Assembly (NCBI GenBank): GCA_032622095.1
Contig: CP136066.1
Location: 65,542,278 to 65,606,277, forward strand
Direction of reading: 5' to 3'
Length of the DNA: 64,000 nucleotides
From: Siphonodentalium dalli
Taxonomy: Eukaryota > Mollusca > Scaphopoda > Gadilida > Siphonodentaliidae
The notes beneath the pieces were generated by a model. That model was not told where the DNA came from. It saw only the letters and a program-made list of their open reading frames with translations, and made no database searches. The position numbers and the translations under genes were made by a program. Of this stretch, positions 1-11,798 are shown piece by piece (positions within the stretch are counted from its first letter, which is position 1; each line of letters starts with the position of its first letter).

Positions 1-202
1 TCTTTAACAATTTTATAATTTCACCCATACAGAGCCTCAGACAAACATGAGCAGACGACACTCTTCTATATGATTCTATATATGTTTGGGGCTCAAAGGC
101 GTCGACACCCCGTGTATGTCACACGACTCGAGGTGCTTGGAGCAATTAGCAATATGTGGGGATTGACTATTTCGAGTAACAGGAACAGAACGAGGAACAG
201 GA

Positions 203-1036
203 ACAACTTCCGAGTAACATAATGACTATTTTGATCAACTTGAACGAGGAACAGATATATAAGCTCATATTTCTCATATTTTACGCAGTGAAACAATACA
301 TGTTATATATCATTCGAAAGCATAGCCTCTCTCTTTTTTAATAATGCAAAATATAAACGCCACCTTTGAGAATTAAGCGAATAATTGGCCAGGAACGTCG
401 AGCGGTGAATAGGAAATAAGCACGAAAACAATTCCGAGTAACAGGAATGAGGAACAGTGATATATGCTCAATGTTCTCGCATTTTACGCAATTAAACAAA
501 ACAATGTTATACAACATTCGAAAGCATAGCCTCTCCCCTTCTTTAATATTGCCACAATTAAACACTACTTTTGAGAAATGAGCGAATAATTGGCCAGGAA
601 CGTCGAGCGGTGAATCAGAAATTAGCTAAAAACGAAAATAATTCCGAGTCACAGGAATGAGGAACAGATATATAAACTAATTTTCACGCATTTTACGCAA
701 TAAAACAATGTATAAATATTGTACATCATTCGAAAGCATAGTCTCTCCCCTTCTTTAATATTGCCACATTTAAACACCACTTTTGAGAACTACGCGTATA
801 ATTGGCCAGGAACGTCGAGCGAGGAATCAGAAATTAGCTAAAAACGAAAAAAAATCCAAGTAACAGAATTAGGAACAGAGATATAAACTTAATTTTCACG
901 CATTTTACGCAATGAAAGAATACATGTTATACATCATTCGAAAGCATAGCTTGTCCCCTTCATTAATATTTCAACATTTAAGCACCACTTTTGAGAAATA
1001 AGCGAATAATTGGACAGAATATCGAGCGGTGAATCA
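203..1036. repeat. 208-bp tandem repeat, about 4 copies
   Basis: The anchor CATTCGAAAGCATAGC recurs at about 311, 515, 727 and 935, giving spacings of 204, 212 and 208. Each unit also carries GCGAATAATTGGCCAGGAACG and a GAGGAACAG stretch. Copies differ by small indels. I see no coding potential; the short minus-strand frames here just read through the repeat. Confidence 0.9.
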
Positions 1037-1039
1037 AAC

Positions 1040-1484
1040 CCGGTTCTATTGGTATAAATACAAATTTTCACAAAAAAGGCAATTTGACTGTTTATCATGT
1101 GATTATGGTTTTAAAACACGAATGTGTATACGTTAATATATACACATGTGTAGCGATTACTCACAAACACTAGTGCATATCGGAAAGAATAACACGTGTT
1201 TATTATTATAATATTTTTTACTGTGCAATACGTGGATTTGTAATGTCAATAAGTCCACCATAAGGTCAGATGTAATTAGTGAAAATTTTAGAAAACGTTC
1301 CATGCCATCGATAACAATTATTTCTGCTAATTTATATCTCTTCATAACAAGTACATTATTAGTTGCAGTTTAGAACTGAACAATTTATTTCGATCCAATA
1401 TATCGTTTTGTAAATAAATGCACTCATTACCTTTCACGTTAGAATGGATGACTTTTTATGAGACATGCGGGTGTGTGGATAGTG
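1040..1484. other. no recognisable feature
   Basis: AT-rich spacer between the tandem repeat and the first LINE fragment. A 62-codon minus-strand frame (1157-1345) has no motif I recognise and is probably chance. Confidence 0.5.
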
Positions 1485-2335
1485 GTTCACTTCTCCGCAG
1501 TCTCACTTAATATTTTGTCGCTGAATGTATGCGGACTAATGTCCAAACTAAACGATTCGGAATTCGTGGATTATATCAATAACTATGACATCCTATTGTT
1601 TCAGGAATACAAAACTGACGAAATTGACTTTATAATAATTGACGGAGATGTACATTATCTAATTCAATTAAGTATGCCTTTTACAGAATTATAAAACACG
1701 ACTTCACCAAAGAAAAATTCCTGTCTTTCGTGAAAAACGACACCGTCCAAATAATTCTGAAAGTTCGTACCCGCAATCACCACTTACCAATCGAATCTGG
1801 TGCATGGATTAACTCAGATTATTCCGATAGACTATGTACTCTATGTGGTACAAATAAAGGGACGAATTTCACGTAATATTGCAATGCCCGTGTTTAAAAG
1901 GCCTGCGAGTCAAATACATAAACAAATACTATTATTGTAGACCAAAATACCATAAAACCCTTAGGGTGCATTTACACTGATATAGAACTGTATACAGATC
2001 TGTATGAAGTCACGTGTCGCGCATTACTGTGATCACAATATAATTACTAAAAGTGAACGCGCGCTGATCAGTACTCTGATAATTGACAATTCACTACGAG
2101 TCGTTTCAGTTTAGGCCAGACATAAAAATGGATCAACTATCAGCAGACAACAGCCATTTGGTATGTGCCGCATGTATTTAAAGTGTATCCGTATACCACT
2201 TGATAATGGTTCGAACAAAGAATGAAAATCGCATAGGAATACACAATAAACAACAGTATACACAAATAGAGGCTAGAGAGCATACATATAGATTTAGATG
2301 GAGATTCACCAATATTTAGGATTTCAGGTGATCAA

Positions 2336-2336
<1 letters not shown>

Positions 2337-2380
<44 letters not shown>
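2337..2380. repeat. (TA)n microsatellite
   Basis: About 22 uninterrupted TA dinucleotides within the TIR element at 1964-3117. It produces the YIYIYI tails of two spurious minus-strand frames. Confidence 0.97.
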
Positions 2381-2382
<2 letters not shown>

Positions 2383-2559
2383 TCTCCTGTTTGACACCAT
2401 CTGGGCGGTGGCCGTTTTGGAACTGTATGGAATGGGTATCCACCCTACAACACCCTTTATTTGACCAAATGTAGTATAATTTCCAACTGATGACAATTCC
2501 AATTCCAATGTTGACCAAATGTAGGACAATATTGTTTTATTAAATTAACTAGCAGTTTA

Positions 2560-2880
2560 TGACTGGCCACGGGGAGGGATCAGGACACAATCTTTCCAAG
2601 TGTCGGAAATTTCCAACCTGACACCCGCCCCCATGATAAGGTTGGAACATTTTCAGCTGATGGCCATACCAGCCCAAAATTTTGATAAAAAGTAGGAGAT
2701 TATGCAAAAATTGGTCCGAAAACAATAACCCCCCCCCCCCCAATAAAATGTTTGAAAATCAAACTACAAGATCATTTTCAACCTATTGCTGGTTTGTAAA
2801 TTACAGCGAATGTCGTGTCAGGTATGAAATGTCCAACTGTTGAAAAGTTTGACCAAAGTTGCCACGTCCATGTCCGTGTT
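2560..2880. repeat. poly-C / GGAAATTTC module, copy 1
   Basis: Carries GGAAATTTCCAACCTGACAC, GGTTGGAACATTTT and a C14 run at about 2729. Similar wording (TTGGAAATTTC, GCCTGACA, poly-C) is found at about 37.1-37.6 kb and 44.35-44.56 kb, so this appears to be a dispersed repeat module. No coding function seen. Confidence 0.45.
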
Positions 2881-3163
2881 CAATATTCGAAATACACGGG
2901 TTGAAATCACAACGAAAACTAAAACACATTCGCCAAGCCCGATTAAAAATTAATCAAAACATATTTGCCTGTCGCAGTGCTTCGGCGTTGACCGTGACGT
3001 ATAGCGGACACGATTTTTGCTCACACGAACTGATACCGTGTGCATTTCTATATCAACCCGTTTACACTAGTCTGCGTGTAGATCTGTGTGCAGTTCTATA
3101 GCAATGTAAATGCACCCTAAGCGAACTTGTTAACTGTAAACGACGTCAAACCTTGAAACACCT

Positions 3164-6100
3164 TTCTTTATTCTTTAGACTGGTCCTTATTTTATTCATT
3201 ATTCATTAGACGGGTCCTTATTTTATTCTTTATTCATTAGACGGGTCCTTATTTTATTCTTTATTCATTAGACGGGTCCTTATTTTATTCTTTATTCATT
3301 AGACGGGTCTTCATTAGACGGGTCCTTATTTTATTCTGTATTCATTAGACGGGTCCTTATTTTATTCTTTATTCATTAGACGGGTCCTTGTTTTATTCTT
3401 TATTCATTAGACGGGTCCTTATTTTATTCTTTATTCATTAGATGGGTCCATATTTTATTCTTTATTCATTAGACGGGTCCTTATTTTATTCGTTATTCAT
3501 TAGACGGGTCCTTATTTTATTCTTTATGCATTAGATGGGTCCATATTTTATTCTTTATTCATTAGACGGGTCCTTATTTTATTCTTTATTTATTAGACAG
3601 GTCTTCATTAGACGGGTCCTTATTTTATTCTTTATTCATTAGACGGGTCCTTATTTTATTCTTTATTCATTAGACGGGTCCTTGTTGTATTCTTTATTCA
3701 TTAGACGGGTCCTTATTTTATTCTTTATTCATTAGATGGGTCCATATTTTATTCTTTATTCATTAGACGGGTCTTTATTTTATTCTTTATTCATTAGATG
3801 GGTCCATATTTTATTCTTTATTCATTAGACGGGTCCTTATTTTATTCTTTATTTATTAGACAGGTCCTTATTTTATTCCATATTGTTTAGACGGGTCCAT
3901 ATTTTATTCTTTATTCATTAGACGGGTCCTTGTTTTATTCTTTATTCATTAGACGGGTCCTTATTTTATTATTTATTCATTAGACGGGTCCTTATTTTAT
4001 TCTTTATTCATTAGATGGGTCCATATTTTATTCTTTATTCATTAGACGGGTCCTTATTTTATTCTTTGTTTATTAGACAGGTCCTTATTTTATTCCATAT
4101 TGTTTAGACGGGTCCATATTTTATTCTTTATTCATTAGACGGGTCCTTGTTTTATTCTGTATTCATTAGACGGGTCCTTATTTTATTCTTTATTCATTAG
4201 ACGTGTCCTTCTTTTATTCTTTATTCATTAGACGGGTCCTTATTTTATTCTTTATTCATTAGATGGGTCCATATTTTATTCTTTATTCATTAGACGGGTC
4301 CTTATTTTATTCTTTATTTATTAGCCAGGTCATTATTTTATTCCATATTGTTTAGACGGGTCCATATTTTATTCTTTATTCATTAGATGGGTCCATATTT
4401 TATTCTTTATTCATTAGACGGGTCCTTATTTTATTCTTTATTCATTAGATGGGTTCTTGTTTTATTCTTTATTCATTAGACGGGTCCTTATTTTATTCTT
4501 TATTCATTAGATGGGTCCATATTTTATTCTTTATTCATTAGACGGGTCCTTATTTTATTCTTTATTTATTAGACAGGTTTTCATTAGACGGGTCCTTATT
4601 TTATTCTTTATTCATTAGACGGGTCCTTATTTTATTCTTTATTCATTAGACGGGTCCTTGTTTTATTCTTTATTCATTAGACGGGTCCTTATTTTATTCT
4701 TTATTCATTAGATGGGTCCATATTTTATTCTGTATTCATTAGGCGGGTCCTTATTTTATTCTTTATTCATTAGATGGGTCCATATTTTATTCTTTATTCA
4801 TTAGACGGGTCCTTATTTTATTCTTTATTCATTAGATGGGTCCTTGTTTTATTCTTTATTCATTAGACGGGTCCTTATTTTATTCTTTATTCATTAGATG
4901 GGTCCATATTTTATTCTTTATTCATTAGACGGGTCCTTATTTTATTCTTTATTTATTAGACAGGTCTTCTTTAGACGGGTCCTTATTTTATTCTTTATTC
5001 ATTAGACGGGTCCTTATTTTATTCTTTATTCATTAGACGGGTCCTTGTTTTATTCTGTATTCATTAGACGGGTCCTTATTTTATTCTTTATTCATTAGAT
5101 GGGTCCATATTTTATTCTTTATTCATTAGACGGGTCCTTATTTTATTCTTTATTCATTAGATGGGTCCATATTTTATTCTTTATTCATTAGACGGGTCCT
5201 TATTTTATTCTTTATTCATTAGACAGGTCGTTATTTTATTCTATAATGTTTAGACGGGTCCATATTTTATTCTTTATTCATTAGACGGGTCCTTGTTTTA
5301 TTCTGTATTCATTAGACGGGTCCTTATTTTATTCTTTATTCATTAGATGGGTCCTTGTTTATTCTTTATTAATTTAGATGGGTCCTTATTTTATTCTTTA
5401 TTCATTAGATGGGTCCATATTTTATTCTTTATTCATTAGACGGGTCCTTATTTTATTCTTTATTTATTAGACAGGTCCTTATTTTATTCTATATTGTTTA
5501 GACAGGTGCTTATTTTATTCTGTATTCATTAGACGGGTCCTTATATTATTCTGTATTCATTAGACGGGTCCTTATTTTATTCTTTATTCTTTAGACTGGT
5601 CCTTATTTTATTCTTTATTCATTAGACGGGTCCTTATTTTATTCTATATTCTTTAGACGGGTCCTAATTTATTCTTTATTCATTGGACGGGTCTGTATTG
5701 TATTCTTTATTCATTAGACGGGTCCTTATTTTATTCTGTATTCTTTAGACGGGTCCTTATTTTATTCTTTATTCGTTTTACGGGTCCTTATTTTATTATT
5801 TATTCATTAGATGGGTGCTTATTTTATTCTTTATTCATTAGACTGGTCCTTATTTTATTCTTTATGCATTAGATGGGTCCATATTTTATTCTTTATTCTT
5901 TAAACGGGTCCTTATTTAATCTTTATTTATTAGACAGGTCTTCATTAGACGGGTCCTTGTTTTATTCTTTATTCATTAGACGGGTCCTTATTTTTTTTAT
6001 TTATTTATTAGATGGGTGCTTTTTTATTCTTTATTCATTACACGAGTCCTTATTTTATTCCTTATTCATTAGACGTGTCCTTATTGTATTCTGTATTCAT

Positions 6101-6556
6101 TAGACGGGTCCTTATTTTATTCGTTATTCATTAGACTGGTCCCTATTTTATTATTTATTCATTAGACGGGTCCTTATTTTATTATTTATTTATTAGACGG
6201 GTCCTTATTTTATTCTTTATTCATTAGACGGGTCCTTGTTTTATTCTGTATTCATTAGACGGGTCCTTATTTTATTCTTTATTCATTAGACGGGTCCTTA
6301 TTTTATTATTTATTCATTAGACGGGTCGTTATTTTATTCTTTATTCATTAGACGGGTCTTTATTTGTTTGCTTTATTCATTAGACGGGTCCTTATTTTAT
6401 TCTTTATTCATTAGACGTGTCCTTATTTTATTCTTTATTCATTAAACGGGTCCTTATTTTATTCTTTATTCATTAGACTTGTCCTTATTTTATTCTGTAT
6501 TCATTAGACGGGTCCTTATTTTATTATTTATTCATTAGACGTGTCATTATCTTATT
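3164..6556. repeat. 31-bp minisatellite array, about 109 units
   Basis: The basic unit is CATTAGACGGGTCCTTATTT followed by TATTCTTTATT (31 bp). Recurrent variants are a TGGGTCCAT type, a TATTAGACAGGTC type, a TTGTTTAGACGGG type and a CCTTG type. Truncated units (GGTCTTCATTAG) occur at about 3306, 3598, 4574, 4961 and 5935. Several stop codons per unit exclude coding. The first unit overlaps the reading frame of the LINE A tail, so the array probably grew from that tail. Confidence 0.97.
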
Positions 6557-7792
6557 TTTAAACTCCTGAGGCATATTATATACATGATACATTAAAATCC
6601 GACATTTGCACAATCATGGGTTGTTCTCAATGAACTGTTTTTTATTAAAATATGTGTAATTTTCACCGCGCAGCACTTTTTAAATTTTCACAAAAATTAT
6701 ATGCGCTATTCAAACAGATATCCTTAGCCTTACGACTGGCGTTTTCCGATTAGGCTAAATCACTTAACATGGAATTCACCATGTATGAGTTAGTTGATTG
6801 CCATGTGCATTAATATAGCAATTCCAAAATGTGGAGCCAGAGAGCCGTTCGGGTTTTGCTGGACGAGATCATATTGGGAGTCAGTGTGTGGGACATTAAA
6901 CACTAATGTATCACAATCGTCCTAAAAGAGCTTCAAAAGTCTGCACATTTTATTTTTATTTTGGATGACCCTGTTTTCAAGAAATGACGAGAAACAAATC
7001 AAGTATAAAATCGACGGACTCAAATCCACTTTTCGAAATGAACTAAAACTCGTGAAAAACAGCAACAGATATCAGACAGGATTTATTCATTTCGGCACCC
7101 ATGAAAGAAGACATGTTTATGACTGGCCTGAAATATCTTGATAGCAGTTAGTTTGCTTTTGGCTTATAACTACTCACTGGTCTCGCGTGTTGAAATGGAA
7201 CGATCGCGCGCAGGCGATTAATGCTATCAATGATTGGTGTGACCATGTCAAATAAATGGATTTTACATACATAAATTACATGCATGTGTGTATCCAGCCT
7301 AATTAACTACAGCAAACCCGCAGTGCGCCTTTGTGTAAATCCCGCCAAATTACATACCTCACAATGGTGTTGATTTCATGCAGTGTCAATGGCGGACGCT
7401 TTGTGTTGTAATAAACGCAACTTTTGAGCGAGGATCAGGGAACGATGCTTAGTCACTTTAAGTGACGGAGCTTTTTATTGCGACTCAAATTTCCAAAATG
7501 AATTTCTTTCGTTTGATCCGTATTAATTAATTCCAACTTTTTACAAAACCGATCGATCTTTCCAACAGTTACCAGCCGCTATTAAAATTCTCCTAATTGC
7601 GTAGTCACCAGGGTATACTTACTATTTTCCCGCGTATTGAACAAATATACAAATATGCACCACATATGCATATGCATAGATAAAACTATGCACAGACTCG
7701 CAAATAAATAAAACTTCAGGTTGCGTTCAGATATCGTATTGCATATTTTCGCTATATGTTAATGCACCGAAATTTGTTTTTATTTGCAATGG
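6557..7792. other. no gene recognised
   Basis: Ordinary AT-rich sequence between the minisatellite and LINE B. I find no motif-bearing frame, no clear inverted repeat and no RNA gene. Confidence 0.5.
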
Positions 7793-10070
7793 ACAATAAA
7801 AACTTTCATTTTATATGTAATCGTTTGGCAGGATGTTATAAATCTGAATCAAATAAAGAATTACTAAAAGATGCTGGAACGATTTATAGAAAAATGATGG
7901 ATTCAAAAATAAAAAGTCTGAAATAAAAACATGTCTCAGAGCTTAGATATCTCTGTCAGATAGAAAGCAAAGGTTTCTGGGAAAAACTCCATAGCATGTG
8001 CGACGATTCCAAAACATCTGAGTCAAACGTAAGTCTTGATGAATTTGCAGCACATTTCCAGTCACTAAACAGTACAGACAGGGATTGATGATCGTTTCGC
8101 GAGCGATGATTATGATCCGTCGGATAGCTCTTATTTAAATAATCCTATATCGGAGGAGGAGATTAAGACTGCAATATTGAGGCTTAACAATGGAAATGCA
8201 AGTGGTTATGAGCAGCTAAGTGATGAATATTTCAAATCTACATTAGATATGTTTGTGCCAGTTTATGTTTTATTATTTAATTTGATTCTGAACTGCAGTA
8301 TTTTCCCACGGGTGGGCGATAGGTATGATAACAACCTATCTATAAACAATCTGCGGCCCCCAAAAATCCAGATTCATACCGTGGTATAACTCTGATAAGC
8401 TGTTTATTGAAGATATTCATATCAATACTTAATAGCAGACTGGTAGCATTTTCCGAAGAATTCGACGTTATCTAGAAAACATAAACCGGATTTAGAAAAG
8501 GAAACTCCACAATAGATAACATATTCATATTACAGACTATAATATATCTCTATATATCAAGTGGCAAGAAACTTTATTGTATCTTTAAAGACTTCCGAAA
8601 ATCATTTGATACGATTTGGAGGTAGGCATTGTGGCTAAAAATGATGAACTATAATATTAATGGTAAAGTCATAAATATTATAAAGGATATGTATGGCAAA
8701 ATTAAAATTTGTGTCAGAGACAATAACTCTATGTCTGACTTTTTGTAAGTAAAATTGGCCTATTCTAAGGTGAAATAATGTCTGCTTTCTTATTTTCTAA
8801 TGATTTGCAAAGTTTCTTGTATGATTGTGCAATAAACCCTCTGAAATTTCTAGATGAATCATATGTGCAAAATGTTGGCTGCTTTATTAAATTGTAATGT
8901 CTTTTATATGTCGACGATAGATTTTTCTGACGACGAAGATAATATGCATAGGGCTCTCCTCGCCTTTGCCGGTTATGCAGAAGCTTGGGAACTTCAAGTC
9001 AATACAAAGAAGACCAATTTAATGATTGTCACGAAGAAATGGGCGGAAAATCTTCCCAAATTCATGTATAGAGCTGTAGCCTAGAAATAGTTGAAGAATT
9101 CATTTATTTAGGGGTTAATTACTTTATAATGGTCGCGTCTGCCAGAACATAAAGAAAACTGTTAATTCTGCAACGAGATCCATGTACAGACTGCTTATTA
9201 AGGTCCGAAAACTTAACCTACCCATTGATATTATGCTTGATTTATTCTATAGGATGATTTCACATATTTTACTGTATGGAAGAGAGATCTGGTGCTTTGA
9301 ACGTATTCATAGTATAGAGACACTACATCTAAAATGTTGTAAGATGGTTGCGTCCATCAAAATGAGAACCCCAATTGCATAGTTTATGCAGATTTCGCAC
9401 GACACTCCGTCTCTATAGAAATAACATGCCCAGCTCTGACATATTGGTCAAAGGTCGTATTGAATATTTATACCTTAATTTATCAGACTCAAGAGATGCA
9501 CTCAAAGACAGCAGACAAAAATAACTCCAAATGGTTATCTTTTGTCAAAAATGCTCTTTATGATTTAAAATTGCAATCAAAGTGGTTCACCCAAACGGGC
9601 CTGACCGCTATTGAGCTGATAAATGCAACAACTGTTCTCAAACAACGTCATTGGGACGCACTGCTCATTGACATAAACACATCTGCTTCATCTAGGGCCC
9701 AATTTTATAGTTATATTAAAACTGACTACGGTTACCCAAAATTACTTGAAGATTTTGCCGTCTAATCTATTGATATTCCTCCTGTAAATCATAAACTGCC
9801 TATAGAATGCGCAATATGGAAGCAATCTCCGAATGATAATGACAATAGGATATGCACCATATGTGGAGAATATTTAGGAGACGATACCATTTAGTAATTA
9901 TATGCAGTCATTTGGACGAAATCAGAAAACAATATATCCCTGAATAAGTTTGGATGAACCCTACGAGAGAGAAATTCCACGGTCTCCTATCTCTTCAAAA
10001 TATAAGCATCATAAAAAGACTATGCATATTCCTAAGGTGTGCATTTAAGAAGGTGTCTTATTCTATATGA
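7793..10070 (+). pseudogene. non-LTR retrotransposon remnant B (reverse transcriptase to C-terminus)
   Basis: A decayed ORF2 readable only by switching frames. In order: a linker before the RT (GFWEKLHSMCDD near 7975, LDEFAAHFQSLN near 8036); finger motif LNNGNASG (8180); SYRGITLISCLLKIF (8371); after a frameshift TGFRKGNSTIDNIFILQ (about 8490); the first catalytic block FKDFRKSFDTIWR (about 8587); and the catalytic LLYVDD at 8901-8918. A small indel after it restores FSDDEDN and AWELQVNTKKTNLM. The C-terminal part has VNHKLPIECAIW and a knuckle-like ICTICGEYLGDD (about 9850), ending near 10,070. Many stops and frameshifts make it inactive. No endonuclease is seen 5' of 7793, so it is 5'-truncated. 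Its C-terminal region matches LINE A. The clade is not certain. Confidence 0.88.
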
Positions 10071-10254
10071 GCGAAATCATTTATTGTTATGGGTGAACAC
10101 ATGTAATTATCATACTTGTTTATCCTTGTTTATCGCCTATTATTGTGTAATCTTATTTAATTACTGCTGTATATATAAACATGCATGTGTATATGAAATG
10201 AACAATGGTGAATGTTATATCCAAAGTTGTGTACATAGTCTCATATATATTTTG

Positions 10255-10760
10255 AAGACCTCTGTCTGTATGTATGTTTGTCTGTCTGTCTGTCTGTCTG
10301 TCATTTATACAAATCTACGATTCTCGACCGATCGGGACGAAACTTGGTACGTGTGTGTAGTTTGACCAGGCGGTGAACGTTGTCGTATTGGCGAGCCCGT
10401 GCGGCGCCCGCTTCGCGCATGCGCAGACGAGATCTCGGAAACGGGTGGAGCTATCGACTTGAAATTTGGTATGTGAATGTATATTGCCCCGGATACGAAT
10501 TTTATCGGGTCGCTGAGCCCGTGCGACGCCAGCTTCGCGCATGCGCAGACGAGATCTCGGAAACGGGTGGAGCTATCGACTTGAAATTTGCTATGTGAAT
10601 GAATATTGCCCCGGATACGATTTTTTTCGGGTCGCCGAGCCCGTGCGACGCCAACTTCGCGCATGCGCAGACCAGATCTCGGAAACGGGTGGAGCTATCG
10701 ACTTGAAATTTGGTTTTTGAATAGCCCGGACAACGTCGGGCTCATCGGCTAGTGTATATA
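10255..10760. repeat. TGTC microsatellite plus GC-rich 122-bp tandem repeat and stem-loop
   Basis: A (TGTC)n run at about 10,273-10,302 is followed by CGATCGGGACGAAACTTGG and three tandem copies of a unit marked by GAGCCCGTGCG at 10,393, 10,515 and 10,637 (exact 122-bp spacing). Each copy has CTTCGCGCATGCGCAGAC and GAGCTATCGACTTGAAATTT. The block ends with a short stem-loop, AGCCCG...CGGGCT at about 10,723. It is much richer in G+C and CpG than its surroundings. Frames 10,305-10,664 on the minus strand are this repeat translated and are not a gene. Confidence 0.85.
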
Positions 10761-10924
10761 TATTTTGCTTGTTTCACTGTTATGTGACTTGGGCAATAAA
10801 TCAATCAAGTTAAATTGTGAAGAAATTAGCACATGTTTCCAATTTCTGTAAAGTTGGTGCCATTTTTGTTTTTATTTAAAAATTTATCCAACTTGTTATC
10901 GGAGTCCATATTGGAGTGATTTGG

Positions 10925-11191
10925 TTAAACCTTAATTACCTTTTTTGTCAATTTGTCCAATTGGCATCGAAGTTTGGCAGCGTTGTGTTGGATTCTGTTC
11001 GCCATTCTAGACAGTTTATCTCTTGTTGCATCGTTTGTCCCACCTCCCGACAAGGGCAGCATCATAGATAGGTTATTTCCCGGCAAGGGCAGTATCTGTA
11101 CAATCGCTTTTTTAATCGATGAAAGGTGAACTACCAGCGCGACAGCCAAGATTGCCAAGACGATCGCCCAAAGAAGGCGTTTCTGCGACAT
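10925..11191 (-). CDS. possible first coding exon: signal-anchor membrane protein
   Basis: On the minus strand an ATG in a good context (ACACCATG, with A at -3) opens an 88-codon frame. Residues 2-5 are polar or basic (SQKR), and residues 6-22 form a hydrophobic stretch (LLWAIVLAILAVALVV) that would serve as an uncleaved signal anchor. A Pro/Gly-rich stretch follows, then an amphipathic basic segment (SRMANRIQHNAAKLRCQLDK). The layout is that of a type II membrane protein stem, as in Golgi transferases, but no catalytic domain is present. Near the end the sequence AAAAAAG|GTAATTAAG matches a 5' splice donor, so the frame may be exon 1, continuing to the left outside what I can join. I do not recognise the family. 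It could also be a chance frame; its composition is less AT-biased than its neighbours. Confidence 0.4.
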   Translation of the reverse strand: MSQKRLLWAIVLAILAVALVVHLSSIKKAIVQILPLPGNNLSMMLPLSGGGTNDATRDKLSRMANRIQHNAAKLRCQLDKLTKKVIKV

Positions 11192-11798
11192 GGTGTCTGG
11201 AAATTGTTTTGTAGGTTAACCATTTGATTACACGCTTGTTCCGAGAAATACAGTATTATTGCTGTTCCATATTTACATTTATCATATGACTCAATCATTA
11301 TTTACGTTGGAAAGTATGTCATGAATCAATTTCATATGAACTACTAGTTCATATCACCTTCCGATAATTTGACTGGTTTGTTGACAAAAAGTGTGTTCTG
11401 ATTGGCTGAATGGCAGCCTGGGCAGAGCCGCATCTCTAACTAAATGCAGGTCAAATTTGTGCGCGTCAATCAATGCGATACCGAAATTCTCGCAATTATA
11501 ATCTTGAAATATATAGTTTTGGACATTTTTATACGATAAATAGAATATGTAATTCGTATTTATCTAATAAACATACGATATAATGTCACAAACTGAGAAC
11601 AGAATAGCGCACTATATCTTCGAGTGCATATTATTTCTGCTAGTTCACCAGGTGTAATTGGGCTTCCGGTGCAATGAAGTGACGTCACATTAACATTTTG
11701 CTGCCGATGCCATATAGCTATTTAGTGATTTGTGTGCGTTTTGGACATCATAATCAATTTATAGGTGTCATATGATAAATAGAATATGTAATTCGTGG
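11192..11798. other. spacer with a 24-bp direct repeat
   Basis: GATAAATAGAATATGTAATT is present at 11,535 and again at 11,773, both preceded by a TTGGACAT context. No gene is recognised. If the minus-strand exon at 10,925-11,191 is real, its promoter would lie here; no clear TATA element stands out. Confidence 0.5.

Larger units (their letters stand above)
1964..3117. mobile_element. 1.15-kb TIR DNA element, Harbinger-like ends
   Basis: Terminal inverted repeats begin GGGTGCATTTACA and stay recognisable for about 45 bp (TATAGAACTG and AGATCTG are shared). The left flank is TTA and the right flank TAA, so a 3-bp TWA target with the middle base differing. Splicing the element out restores the open frame of the LINE it sits in, which supports insertion. 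PIF/Harbinger elements have TWA targets and GGG-type ends, so that superfamily is an inference. The inside has a TA microsatellite and a poly-C run but no transposase. Confidence 0.75.
1485..3190 (+). pseudogene. non-LTR retrotransposon remnant A, internally deleted and split
   Basis: The first part (about 1500-1650) reads like the start of an AP-type endonuclease domain, with LNVCGLMSKL and then YDILLFQEYKTDEID; the family normally has N-x-x-G-L and the catalytic E of the QE-K motif here. The reading then jumps, near 1670, to the C-terminal region. There VRTRNHHLPIESGAW precedes a Cys/His knuckle (LCTLCG, then after a one-base frame change DEFHVILQCP). The reverse transcriptase domain is missing, so this is an internally deleted, dead copy. 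The tail is broken by a TIR element at 1964-3117: the frame that ends in KYHKTL resumes after 3120 as SELVNCKRRQTLKHLSLFF. The same C-terminal pattern occurs in LINE B at 7.8-10.07 kb, so both belong to related families. The clade is not assigned; a jockey- or I-like group is possible. Confidence 0.75.

Noticed and set aside
2200-2225. tRNA-like B box (GGTTCGAAC)
   Set aside because: No matching A box upstream and no cloverleaf-forming flanks.
1964-3117. hAT-type assignment of the 1.15-kb element
   Set aside because: No 8-bp direct repeat flanks the ends; the reconstructed LINE frame fits a 3-bp TWA target instead.
3164-6556. CRISPR-like array
   Set aside because: Regular 31-bp periodicity, but there are no unique spacers: the whole unit repeats head to tail, and the setting is eukaryotic.
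10305-10664. 119-codon Arg/Ser/His-rich minus-strand frame
   Set aside because: It is the 122-bp GC-rich tandem repeat translated; the unit is not a multiple of three, so each copy is read in a different frame.
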